The notes below the pieces were generated by a model. The model was not told where the DNA came from. It saw only the letters and a program-made list of their open reading frames with translations, and ran no database searches. A program made the translations under genes and the position numbers. DNA of 64,000 nt from positions 186,001 through 250,000 of the forward strand of contig CAWJEK010000015.1 in assembly GCA_963841885.1 (NCBI GenBank), written 5' to 3'. This DNA comes from Bog-756 sp963841885 (GTDB taxonomy: Bacteria; Actinomycetota; Acidimicrobiia; Acidimicrobiales; RAAP-2). Positions 37,118-46,601 of the stretch are shown in pieces (positions within the stretch are counted from its first letter, which is position 1; every line of letters starts with the position of its first letter).

Positions 37118-37861
37118 GTGGCACAGCTGGGGCACGAAGGACACAGTTTCGAGGCGGTGGAGTCGGTGGTGGCCAACCCCTTCCCCCCGGGTACCGACCC
37201 CGCCACGATCAGGCTCCCATCGGTCCCCCGCCTGCGTTCGCCCGAGGACAACGAGGCCAACCATCACCTCTACTGGCAGGCGCACCTGTGGGAGACCCTC
37301 CTCCGCTACCGCCGCGCCTATCACGACCCGGCGTGCCCTGATCGCCTACGGGCCGGTTACGAAGAGGTGGCCGAGGTCTCTCTCCGTCTGGCGGAGCGGG
37401 CGACGTCCGCCTTCCCGCTCAGCCCGATCGACTCGGTCGGCTGCCACTCGACCCTGAAGGAGCTGCGGGCCTCCGCTCTCGGCCTGGAGGCCACCGTCGC
37501 CGCCCTGGCTGACGGTGCCGGTGCCGGAGAGACGACTGTCGGCCCCGCCCGCCCCACCGACTTCACGTCCGTGATGGCGACGGTGGCCGCCCCCGTGGAG
37601 CCGGTCGTCGTGCCGGCCGGTGGGGCACCGGTCGCCGCCACGGCCTCCGGATCGGTGGATCCCGTCGGTGCCGACGGAGGAGGAGACCCGGGCGGGCCCG
37701 AACGACCCGACGCATCCGGCGGCGTGCCCCTCACCCAGGACCTCTTCGCCCACCCGTCGCCGTCCCGGTCGTCCGACTCCAGACTCAGCCTTCGGGGTGC
37801 CCGTGGGCTCCGCCGGGGCCGGAACCTCGCGGGGGATGCCACGATCGTGGGCGAGGACTGA
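37118..37861 (+). CDS. Hypothetical protein
   Basis: A 247-residue protein that I do not recognise. The first 130 residues look like a folded helical domain (NEANHHLYWQAHLWETLLRY, RAGYEEVAEVSLRLAER, STLKELRASALGLEATVAA); the rest is a low-complexity Pro/Ala/Gly/Val tail ending in a basic SLRGARGLRRGR segment. No signal peptide or membrane helix. GTG 37118 follows a GAGG about 6 bases upstream; a TAGGCT box at 37034 would give a leader of about 70 bases. It follows the EAL gene in the same direction, with a gap of 143 bases. Confidence 0.6.
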   Translation: MAQLGHEGHSFEAVESVVANPFPPGTDPATIRLPSVPRLRSPEDNEANHHLYWQAHLWETLLRYRRAYHDPACPDRLRAGYEEVAEVSLRLAERATSAFPLSPIDSVGCHSTLKELRASALGLEATVAALADGAGAGETTVGPARPTDFTSVMATVAAPVEPVVVPAGGAPVAATASGSVDPVGADGGGDPGGPERPDASGGVPLTQDLFAHPSPSRSSDSRLSLRGARGLRRGRNLAGDATIVGED

Positions 37862-37905
37862 GCCGGTACTCCGGGGCGATCGTCGGTAGTGCCGCTCCGG
37901 TGCGG

Positions 37906-38856
37906 TCAGTGGGCGGCGTACGAGGCGGCCAGGCGGGCCAGCCCCTCGTCCACCCCGACCTGCGGCCTCCACCGCAGGACCCGTTGGGTCGCCGCCTGGT
38001 CGAACCAGTGGGCCACCGAGAGCTGCCGGGCCGCGAAATGGGTGAGGGGCGGTTCATCGCCCGGCCAGAACCTGCCCACCAGCCGGCCGGCGAGTGCGGC
38101 CACGGGAGCCGGCACCGAGCGGACCCGATCCGCCAGTCCGGCCGCCGACAGGATGCCCTCGACCAGTTCGGCCAGCGGGCGGGGGTCGTCGCCGGTGACC
38201 ACCCACGCCCGCCCCACCGCCTCCTCCGAATCGCCGGTGCGGTCGAGCGCGGCCACGACGGCCGCCGCCGCGTCGTCCACGAACGTGGTGTCGACCAGTG
38301 CCCGCCCGTGATCGGGCATCGCCAGCCGACCCTCACGGGCCCGGTCGACGATCCGGCCGATGAGCTGCGTATCGCCCGGCCCCCAGACCAGATGGGGCCG
38401 GATGACCACGGTGGGAACCGTCGTCCGCGCGAGTACCAGCCGCTCGGCCAACGCCTTCGTGCGGGTGTAGACGTCGGGGCCGTCGTAGCCGGGCGGTTCG
38501 ACGCCGGCCCCGACGGCCGGCCCCCCGTCGAAGGCCACCGACGGGGACGACACGTGGACCATCCGTCCGCATGACGCGGCGGCGGCCAGCGCATGGGCGG
38601 TTCCCGTGACGTTCACGGCATAGGCGTCCGACCACGCCGGTCGCGGGGCCACCAGGGCGGCCAGGTGCACCACGGCGTCCGCTCCCCCGGCCGCCTCCAG
38701 CACCGCCGGTCCGTCGCGTACGTCACCGAGGGCGTCGGTGCCCCCCGATCCGCTGGGACGCCGCTGGAAGCAGGTCACCGCATCGCCCCGGTCGGCCAGC
38801 TGGTCGGCCACGGCCCGGCCGAGGAGGCTCGAGCCCCCGGTGACGAGGACCTTCAC
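37906..38856 (-). CDS. oleD: OleD, NADPH-dependent 2-alkyl-3-ketoacid reductase
   Basis: A 316-residue extended short-chain dehydrogenase. It starts VKVLVTGGSSLLGRAVADQL (dinucleotide motif) and has the catalytic Y-x3-K in YTRTKALAERLV, VVIRPHLVWGPGD and WFDQAATQRVLRW near the end. In the ole pathway OleD reduces the 2-alkyl-3-keto acid made by OleA to a 3-hydroxy acid. Alone it could be mistaken for a sterol dehydrogenase (3-beta-HSD), but its place behind oleA and oleBC decides the call. The GTG start overlaps the oleC stop as GTGA. Confidence 0.9.
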   Translation of the reverse strand: MKVLVTGGSSLLGRAVADQLADRGDAVTCFQRRPSGSGGTDALGDVRDGPAVLEAAGGADAVVHLAALVAPRPAWSDAYAVNVTGTAHALAAAASCGRMVHVSSPSVAFDGGPAVGAGVEPPGYDGPDVYTRTKALAERLVLARTTVPTVVIRPHLVWGPGDTQLIGRIVDRAREGRLAMPDHGRALVDTTFVDDAAAAVVAALDRTGDSEEAVGRAWVVTGDDPRPLAELVEGILSAAGLADRVRSVPAPVAALAGRLVGRFWPGDEPPLTHFAARQLSVAHWFDQAATQRVLRWRPQVGVDEGLARLAASYAAH

Positions 38857-41360
38857 CGTCCGGCCAGGAAGCGGTCGGCGGCGCGCGGCCAGGTCGGTCC
38901 GGTCGATCTTCGACTCGTGACGTCGGTCGACGGGCAGGTGACCGACCAGGACGGCGGCCACCGGGACGGCGGCCGCGGCCCGCGCCGCGGCGCGCCGCTG
39001 CCCGGTCGGCGATCGCCAGGGGACCCCGACCGTCGATCACCAGGCACACCACCTGGGCGCCGGGCGGTCCGATGCCGACGGCCGCCACCGCGGTCCCGAG
39101 GGCCTCGCGCACCGGTTCCTCCACGGCCACGCTGGCCAGCGGACCGTGGGCGGAGTCGATGACGTGCCGGCGGCGCCCGAGGTGGAAGACGAGGCCGCCC
39201 TCGAGGTAGCCGACGTCGCCCGTGCGGTGGAAGCGGACCCCGTCGTGGACGATCCAGGTGTCGGCGTCGGCCGTCCATGCCGCGTCGTAGCCGTCGAACA
39301 TCCACGGGGCGTGCACCAGCAGCTCGCCCCAACCTCCGTCGTCCACCCGGCTCCCCGGGTCGTCGAGCGGGGTGACGAGCACCGTGCATCCGGGCACCGG
39401 ACGTCCGGTCGAGTTCCCCCCGAGGGTCCCCACCGCCTCTGGCTCCGTGCCGTCGGTGACGGGCAGGCACTCGGTCATGCCCCACGGGGTGCGGACGTCG
39501 CCACCGGTGACGGCCCGGATGTCGGACACCAGGTCGGGGGGGATGGGGGCACCGGCCAGCATGACCAGCCCGATCGGGGCCGTGCGGCCGCCGGCGGTGG
39601 CCACGATCCGACGGGCGGATGCGGGGGAGAGCCACGCCACGGTGACCGACGCCCGAGTCGTGGCGGCGTGGAGCTCGTCGAAGCCGAGGGCCGAGGGCCG
39701 GTCGACGGGGAAGTCGGGACGGACGCAGGTCATCTGCAGCGACGGCGCCAGCAACATGAAGGGCCCGAAGGAGGTCGTGAAGGCATCGCCCGGGCGCATG
39801 CCGAAGAGTGGGCCGACCACGTCACGCTGGGCCGCCAGGGCACCGTGGGTGTAGCGGACGGCCTTGGCCGGTCCGGTGGCCCCGGAGGTGTGCACGATGG
39901 CGGCGACGTCCGACGCGTGCAGGCGGACCGGTGTGAACGTTCCGGCGCCGGAACCCTCGGGCTCGAGCGGCTGCGCACCGGGGGAGCCACGGCCCGGGGT
40001 GCGAGCCACCGACAGACGGGTGGCGCCGGGAGCGAACCGCAATGCGGTGGCGAGCGCCACGGTGGCCGCGGTGCCCACCACGAACCGGGGAGCGGCGGCC
40101 CGGACCAGCGCCCGGAGGCGGAGCAGGCCGGCCGAGGCGTCGGCCACCACGGGGACCCCACCGGCCTTCCACACCGCCCCCGCGGCCACCAGTAGTTCGC
40201 AACTCGGCGGCACGAGCAGCGACACGCGGTCGCCGGGCCGGAGTCCGGCGTCCTGCAGCGACCGGGCCCCGACCGAGGAACGGGCGTCGAGTTCGGCCCA
40301 GGTGAGGGTCCCGTCCGGGCCGTCGTAGGCCGCCGTGGTGTCCTGGTGCCGGTGTCCGAGCGAGGCGAGGACCGAGGTGAACGTCCCGCGGCCGGCCGGC
40401 CCCGTGGCCGTCGTGCCCGGGTGGCGGTCGGCACCGGGTCCCGTCTGTGTCCCCAGGTCGGCCAGCCATCGGGCCACGACCGGGCCGATCGGCGCGTCCA
40501 AGGGTACGAGGTGGGCGGCGTCGGCGAACCGTTCGACGTCGGCTCCGGGGATGCGGGCCCGCAGGTCGGCGAGGAACCGGTCGTGGAACACCGGGTCGCG
40601 CCCGCCCCAGAGCAGCAGGGTCGGGCGGGGGTGGTCGTGGAGGACGGCGGCGCACGCCTGCAGGGCGGCATGTGACGGATCGGCGGGCGTCACCGGGATG
40701 TCCGCCACGAAGTCCCGCACCGCCTCCCGGCGGTCGGCCGTGCGGTACGGGGCACGGAGGGCGGCGCGGTGCCGGGCCGCGGTCATATGGGCCGTTCCCT
40801 CGACGAACGTCGGTGTGCGACGGCAGCTGAGGTCGACGAGTCGACGGGCGGCGGCGATCAGGGGCGGCACCTCGACGTCGTCGGGCTTGGCCACCGCCGT
40901 GTTCGCCAGGACCAACGCCTCGACGTCGAGCGATCCCGAGGCGCCGACCGCCACCGGTCCACCCCAGTCGTGGGCCGCCAGCACCAGGCGTCCGTCGACC
41001 TCCTGCCGGCAGAACGTGACCAGTTCGGCCACCCGGTCGGCCAGCCGGCGGGGGCGACCCCGCTCGGACCAACCCATCCCCGTCTGGTCGACGGCCACCA
41101 CCCGCCACCCGGGGGACAGGGTGGTGAGCAGCTCTCGCCAGAGGTAGCCCCATGACGGATTGCCGTGCACGCACACCACCGTGCCGGCCGGACCGGGTCC
41201 GGTGTCGAGGACGTGCCAGTCGACCGGGCGCCCGTCGGCGCCGTCGATGACCACGCGGACGCGACCAGGCCGGATCGAGGCCCCAGGAGGACAGCTGGTC
41301 GGGCGTCGGGCTCAGCGGGGTCGTGGCCGGACCCCCGGAGGGGGTCGGGGACGGGTCCAC
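38853..41360 (-). CDS. oleBC: OleBC fusion: beta-lactone decarboxylase / beta-lactone synthetase (frameshifted as sequenced)
   Basis: One 834-residue protein after repair. The first 300 residues are OleB, an alpha/beta-hydrolase of the haloalkane-dehalogenase type with nucleophile LVLAAHDWGGPVA and histidine FADAAHLVPLDAP; it decarboxylates a beta-lactone to a cis-olefin. The rest is OleC, an AMP-ligase-fold enzyme that closes the beta-lactone: IVHTSGATGPAKAVRYTH, PWGMTECLPV, FHRTGDVGYLEGG and a C-terminal VGHLPVDRRHESKIDRTDLA. Three single-base insertions break the frame (near 41258, 38985 and 38881); removing each rejoins good sequence, ending RADRFLAGR just before the oleD GTG. The OleB-OleC fusion is known from other actinobacteria such as Micrococcus. 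Start GTG 41360. Confidence 0.9.
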
Positions 41361-41365
41361 CGCCG

Positions 41366-42380
41366 CTACCAGAGCAGCTCGGCGGCGGCGCAGTTGAGTC
41401 CTGAGCCGATACCCATCAACAGGACCCGCTCCCCGGGGGCGATCTCGTCGGCCACGGTGGACAGGGTGTAGGGCACGGCGGCGGGGCCCATGTTCCCGAA
41501 CCGGGGGTAGGTGAGCGGAACGAGGTCCATGTCCACGCCGAGCAGCTCGCAGAGCCGGCGGGTGTGGACGGCCGACACCTGGTGCATGACGTAGCGGTCG
41601 CACGTCGACCACTCCCAGCCGGCCTCGACCGACGCGGCAAAGGCCTCCTTGGCCAGAGCCAGGCCGTTCTCGAGGAGGGCCGCGGTGTCGGTCCGCATGG
41701 TGTCGAGGTCGCCCACGCACAGGTCGTGGCTCTCCGTCGCCGCCCGGGAGATCCCACCGAGGAAGCGGTGGGCGCCCTCGCGGGGCCCGCCCATCACCAT
41801 GGCGGCGGCCCCCGAGCCCAGGGTGAGGGAGGCGAACTGGTCGAACACGTCCACGGCCGTGGCCGTGGGCTGCCGCAGTCGCTCGATGGTGGCGAGCTGC
41901 GTGTACCGGCTGCCCTCGCCGTCGACGATCAGCACGGTGGACGCCTGACCCGTCTCGATGGCCATGGCCCCGATCTGCATGGCGTTGACGAAGCCGAGGC
42001 AGGCGTTGCCGAGGTCGTAGTTGACGCACTCGGGGCCGAGGCCGAGGTGGTGGTGGACGGAGCAGGCCACACTCGGCTCGAGGTGGTGCTTGCAGACCGA
42101 GGTCGAGATCAGCAGGTCGACCTCGGACGGCGCCGACCCCCGCGAGATCCAGTGCCCGGCGGCCGGCCTTGGCCGCCGCCTCGTCGAAGGTGACCTCCTC
42201 GGGCCACCAGCGGCGCTCGATGATGCCCGCCACCGAGGCGAGCAGACCCGGTCGGATCCCGCACCGCTCGAACGTCTCGGCCAACTGCTCGTCGATCCAT
42301 TCCGAGCTGACGACCTCGGGAGCTTCGGCGTGACCCACGCTCCAGATGGTCGGACGCGTGAATTCGGTGCGGGGGCTCAC
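41366..42380 (-). CDS. oleA: OleA, thiolase-fold acyl-CoA condensing enzyme (frameshifted as sequenced)
   Basis: A 337-residue condensing enzyme after repair, which joins two fatty acyl-CoAs head to head. The nucleophilic cysteine is in NYDLGNACLGF, the upstream glutamate in HHLEPSVACSVHH, and the other active-site residues in YVMHQVSAVH and PRFGNMGPAAVPYTL, an arrangement specific to OleA rather than to FabH. One extra G near 42133 (GTCGGCGCC for GTCGCGCC) breaks the frame; removing it gives GVAPSEVDLLIS. GTG 42380 lies 6 bases after TAACCT. It leads the oleA-oleBC-oleD operon. Confidence 0.92.
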
Positions 42381-42386
42381 CTGCCC

Positions 42387-42392
42387 AGGTTA
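42387..42392 (-). promoter_or_regulatory. -10 box of a leaderless promoter for the ole operon
   Basis: TAACCT on the minus strand, 6 bases before the GTG at 42380. Confidence 0.5.
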
Positions 42393-42495
42393 CGACCTGT
42401 CGGGACTGCCCGGAGCCGGACCGCTCCGGGCGTCACCCCGCCGGGCCCCGAAGCCGGGTTTGCGCTGATGACAGACCGGTTGCGGAGGTCGGTCC

Positions 42496-43011
42496 CTAGG
42501 CGGGGAGTGTGGTGGTCGGGGCGCTGGTCGACGTCGTCGTGGTCGATGTCGTGCCCGACGGCTTGGTCGTGGTCGTCGTCGACGTCCCCGTGGTGCTCGT
42601 CGTCGTGGTCGACGACGAGGTGCAGACCTTCTTGCCCGCCTTCACGTCGGCGAGGGCCTGGCTGTTCGTCACCGCCCCGTAGATGCCGTCCACGGTGAGC
42701 CCGGCCGCCTTCTGGAAGTTGCGGATGGCCTGGGCGGTGGCGGAGCCCTGGATGCCGTCGATGCGTCCGCTGTAACAGCCCAGCGCCGCCAGGGCGACCT
42801 GGAGTGCCTTGATCTTGGCGATCTGTACCGCCGAGCTGGTGGTACTGGTCGTCGACGCGGCCGTCGTGGTGGTCGTGGCCGACGAGTTCGACGACGAGCA
42901 GCCGGCGGCGGCCAGGGGCACGGCCAGGGCGAGGCCCACGAGCGCGGCCCGGGGCGCGAGACGCCGTCGCGGCTGCCGGGAGGAGGGCCGGTCGGTGTCG
43001 GGGTGGCTCAT
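42496..43011 (-). CDS. Peptidoglycan-binding-domain lipoprotein
   Basis: A 171-residue exported lipoprotein: basic N-terminus with ARRLAP-like residues, hydrophobic stretch, lipobox LAAAGC at about residue 40, a Ser/Thr spacer, then one PG_binding_1 domain (IKALQVALAALGCYSGRIDG, SATAQAIRNFQKAAGLTVDGIYG) and a 55-residue Thr/Ser-rich tail. It probably sits on the membrane and attaches to the cell wall; it has no catalytic domain. GGAG precedes ATG 43011. Confidence 0.88.
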   Translation of the reverse strand: MSHPDTDRPSSRQPRRRLAPRAALVGLALAVPLAAAGCSSSNSSATTTTTAASTTSTTSSAVQIAKIKALQVALAALGCYSGRIDGIQGSATAQAIRNFQKAAGLTVDGIYGAVTNSQALADVKAGKKVCTSSSTTTTSTTGTSTTTTTKPSGTTSTTTTSTSAPTTTLPA

Positions 43012-43201
43012 GGCAGGCTCCTGGTGGGTCGCGGTGTGGGGTCGAGCGGGGGTCGGGGCGGCGCAACGCCACCAGGATCCCCCCGCCACCGGCCGAGCGT
43101 ACTCCGAGGCCCGACGGGATCGGCGCCCGCCGCCGACCGGAACCGCCCGACCGCCGGACGGAGGGCACGGTCCGGGAGCGGTTGTGTGGAATGATCACGG
43201 C

Positions 43202-44771
43202 GTGGTGGACGTGGGTACGCGTGCGGTGGAGAGCCCGGCCGACCAGGTGCCGGGCCCCGCGCGCGGCCCGGACATCGTCGGACGATGGTCGTTGCGCGTG
43301 GGCCTCGTGCTCCTCGCGTTGCAGGGCGTCTTCCTCGTCGTCCTGTCGGTCGTGCTGTACCGCCGCTTCACGCTCGGTATCGACTTCGGGATCTTCAACC
43401 AGGCCTGGTCCCAGATCGGCTCGGGGCACCTCGATCCCACTTCGACCATCAACGGGTTCCCCTATGTGAAGAGCCACTTCGAACTCCTGATGTGGCCGCT
43501 GGCCCTCCTGTACCCGGTGTTCCACTCGGCCTTCGTGCTCCTGCTCCTCCAGGACGCCGCCCTGATGGTGACGGGCATGGTCGTGCTCCTGTGGGTCTCG
43601 GCCCTGCTGCGGCGGTCGGAGGCGGCGCCCGGGTGGACCGTGGCCGTCATGGCCGGCACCTGCGTGCTGCTGTTGATCAACCCGATCGTCTACGGCACGG
43701 CGGCCGAGGACTTCCACTTCGAGCCGCTGGCCATGTGCTTCGTCGTGCTGGCCGCCTACGACCTGTGGGCGGGGCGGACGACGAGGATGTGGGTGTGGGC
43801 GGGCCTGTGTCTGCTCTGTGGCGACATCGGTGGGCTCTACCTCGTGGGGTTGGGTCTGACCGGGGTCGTGGCCGCCGGCGGCAACCGCATCCGGGCACTC
43901 ATCCTGTTGGTGGTCGGCGCCGTCTGGATCGGCATCATCTCGGCCCTCGGCGCCAATCTCGCCTCCGACGTGTCGACGGGCTACGCCTACCTGGCCGGTC
44001 TCGCCGTCCTGCCCAAGGGCGCGCCGCGGCCTGGTCCTGGTGGCCCAGGGGGTCGCCGCTCACCCGGGCCGGGCCTGGGACGTCGCCTGGCCCCGGAGGG
44101 GCGAGGTGTCGGCCTACCTGAAGACCGGCGGCGTCTTCGGGCTCTTCACCCCGTGGGGCTTCGGCATCCCGCTGGTCGTTCTCGGTGCGTCCGGTCTGCA
44201 ACTCGCCGCCGTCTTCATCGGGGTCCGCTTCCAGAACGTGGTGGTCGTCCCGTTCGTGACCTTCGGGACGGCCTGGCTGGTGGTGTGGATCGCCACGAAA
44301 TGGCGGAACTGGCCGGCGACGGTGCTGGCTGCCGTGATCGGCGTTGCGTCCCTGGTGGCCGGATGCGCCGAGGCCGTGCAGCTGCTCCCCACCGCCTTCA
44401 CCGTCAATGCCACGGTCGGGATCGTCCCCGGCGGCAAGGCCGCCGCGCTCCATCAGGCGCTGGAGGCGGTGCCTCCCGGGGCGGAGGCCATCGTCTCGGT
44501 GCCGATCATGGGGCGTTTCGCCCAGCGGGAGTACATCTACTCGGCGATCGACCCCACGTTGCACACGTCGCCCCCGCTGCCGGTCCACGGCGGCACCGTG
44601 GTGGTGGTCATCGACGAGACCGACGCCCCCCAGCTCCTCCCTCCCGACATCGCCGCCAAGCTGCAGGCCGAACTGGTGGCCCGGGGCGCCCACGTGGTGG
44701 TCGACAGCAACGGCGTGGTGGCCATCGTGTGGCACCCGCCACCCGGGACCAAGACACTCCCTCTGCCCTGA
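43202..44771 (+). CDS. DUF2079 membrane protein (frameshifted as sequenced)
   Basis: About 522 residues after repair. The N-terminal part carries 8-10 hydrophobic helices with the DUF2079 signatures LGIDFGIFNQAWSQIG, SHFELLMWPLALLYP and GTAAEDFHFEPLAM; the C-terminus (from about residue 390) is a soluble extracytoplasmic domain ending PPGTKTLPLP. The architecture resembles GT-C glycosyltransferases, which use lipid-linked sugars, but the activity of DUF2079 is not established. One extra base near 44021 splits the frame; removing it gives KGRRGLVLVAQGV. The GTG start at 43202 has no ribosome-binding site; an AATGAT box lies 6 bases upstream. Confidence 0.82.
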
Positions 44772-44810
44772 CCACCGGGTCGGGCTGTCGGGGCACGGCG
44801 CCCCCCGGCT

Positions 44811-46421
44811 TCAGTCCTCGACCGGGTAGACGTCGCGGGCGTACTCGTCGACGCGATCGGCCGGCAGGCGCAGGTACATGGCGGCGGTGTAGACGATCAG
44901 GCTCCACACGGCGACGACCAGCAGGTCCCAGTAGAAGGGGATCACCTCCCGGCCGCCACCGAACTGTCCGAGGTAGGAGATGAGCGCCATGCCGGCCAGG
45001 TAGGGCCACAGCCAGAGGGCGGCCGCCCAGTCCATGGGCGGGTGGACCGGGTTGGCGTGGGTGATCCGGGAGATGCCCATCAGGAGGTAGCCGAGGACGA
45101 CGGCCACGTACAGCTTCCAGTCGACCTCCCACCCGCTCCAGTAGATGATCCAGTTGGCGGCGATGAACGACACCGGCGCCCAGAACCAGGCGGCGGGCAG
45201 CCGGAACGACCGGGGCAGGTCGGGCTTCTGCCGGCGTAGCGCTCCGAGCGCCAGCGGTGCGCCGGCGTACATCAGGACCGTGGCCGAGGTGATGAATCCC
45301 ACCAGGCTCTGCCACCCGGGGAAGGGGAGGAACAGGATCAGGCCCATGATGAAGGCGAAGATCAGGCCGTAGACGGGGACCTGCGACCGCGCCGTGGTCT
45401 TCTCGAACACGGCCGGGACCTGACCGTTCTTGGACATGCCGTAGGTGAGTCGACTCGTCGTCGTGGTGTAGACGAGGCCGGTGCCGATGGGGGCGATGAT
45501 GGCGTCGGCGTAGAGGATGTACGCCAGCCAGGCGAGACCCAGGCCCTTGGCCAGCCCCGCGAAGGGCCCGAAGATGCCCTGGAAGGACAGGTCGTGCCAA
45601 CCGTGGGCGAGTGCGGAGTGCGGCAGCGCCCCGATGAAGACGATCTGGAGGAGCAGGTAGATCGTCGCCCCGATCACCATCGACCCGATGACGGCCCGGG
45701 GGATGTCGCGCTGGGGATTGCGGCTCTCGCCGCCCAGCTGCACGGCCTGCTCGAAGCCCACCAGCGAGAAGACGGCGCCGCCCAGGCTCACCGCCTCGAG
45801 GACGCCGCGGGCGCCATAGGGGGCGAATCCGTGGCTGGTGAAGTTGGAGGTGTCGAAGTGGGTGAAGAACAGCACCACGATGGTGAGCGTGGGGATCAGC
45901 ACCTTCCAGGTGGTGATGGCGTTGTTGGCCTGGATCAGGCGGCGGATGCCGAACAGGTTGAGGACGGTGAAGGCCCCCATCAGCACCACCGCGGCCAGGT
46001 AGCCCCAGCCGGTCAGGACGACCGTGCCGTTCACGGTGTGGGTGAGTCCGTGGACGTAGTTGGACGAGTACTGCAACGCGGCTTCGACCTCGATGGGGGC
46101 CGTACCGGCCGCCTGCAGCCACGAGAACCACCCGAACGAGGCACCGGCCAGGTTTCCGAAGGCGTAGTGGGGGAAGCGGGCCGTCCCGCCCGTCACCGGG
46201 AAGAGGCCGCCCAGTTCGGCGTGCACCAACGCCAACAGGATGACGGCCACCGAGCCGATGAGCCACGCCACCACCGCCGCCGGTCCGCCGATGGTGGAAA
46301 CGAACAGGGCCCCGAACAGCCATCCGGAGCCGATGATCGAGCCTTCGGAGGTGAAGAGGAGACCCAGGAACCCCGCGTCCCGCTTGAGTCCGTCGGACGT
46401 GACATTCGCTCCGCCGGCCAT
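44811..46421 (-). CDS. APC-family amino-acid permease
   Basis: A 536-residue transporter with about 12 membrane helices. The first helix carries SEGSIIGSGWLFG, the glycine-rich ion/substrate site of the APC superfamily; later blocks are VGFEQAVQLGGESRNPQRDIPRAV and GTGLVYTTTTSRLTYGMSKNG, with the conserved G-E-x-x-x-P-x-R-x-I-P pattern. The substrate is an amino acid or related compound. I chose ATG 46421, 13 bases behind AAGGAGA; an in-frame ATG at 46532 adds a Pro-rich segment. It diverges from the first esterase gene. Confidence 0.9.
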   Translation of the reverse strand: MAGGANVTSDGLKRDAGFLGLLFTSEGSIIGSGWLFGALFVSTIGGPAAVVAWLIGSVAVILLALVHAELGGLFPVTGGTARFPHYAFGNLAGASFGWFSWLQAAGTAPIEVEAALQYSSNYVHGLTHTVNGTVVLTGWGYLAAVVLMGAFTVLNLFGIRRLIQANNAITTWKVLIPTLTIVVLFFTHFDTSNFTSHGFAPYGARGVLEAVSLGGAVFSLVGFEQAVQLGGESRNPQRDIPRAVIGSMVIGATIYLLLQIVFIGALPHSALAHGWHDLSFQGIFGPFAGLAKGLGLAWLAYILYADAIIAPIGTGLVYTTTTSRLTYGMSKNGQVPAVFEKTTARSQVPVYGLIFAFIMGLILFLPFPGWQSLVGFITSATVLMYAGAPLALGALRRQKPDLPRSFRLPAAWFWAPVSFIAANWIIYWSGWEVDWKLYVAVVLGYLLMGISRITHANPVHPPMDWAAALWLWPYLAGMALISYLGQFGGGREVIPFYWDLLVVAVWSLIVYTAAMYLRLPADRVDEYARDVYPVED

Positions 46422-46520
46422 CGTGGAAACCGGATCTCCTTCGATCGGTGACGAGGGTGCCGTCCCGGGCCGATCCTGTCCCTGAGGGGCCGGGGGTGCA
46501 ACGGGAGTATACGGCCGGCC

Positions 46521-46541
46521 CCCGTGGGCCACGGGTATCTT
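46521..46541 (+). promoter_or_regulatory. Candidate promoter with short palindrome ahead of the first membrane esterase
   Basis: CCCGTGG and CCACGGG are separated by one base and are followed directly by TATCTT, a plausible -10 box. The palindrome lies in the gap between divergent permease and esterase genes and could be an operator for either. Such GC arms occur by chance a few times per 64 kb. Confidence 0.35.
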
Positions 46542-46601
46542 TGGGTCCGCCGGGGAGCCGTCGAATCCACCATGACGGGTGGAGCGGCAAGGGAGACCGC
46601 A

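Noticed and set aside
37906..38856. 3-beta-hydroxysteroid dehydrogenase
   Set aside because: Sequence alone would allow this, but the overlap with oleC and the presence of oleA make OleD the better name.
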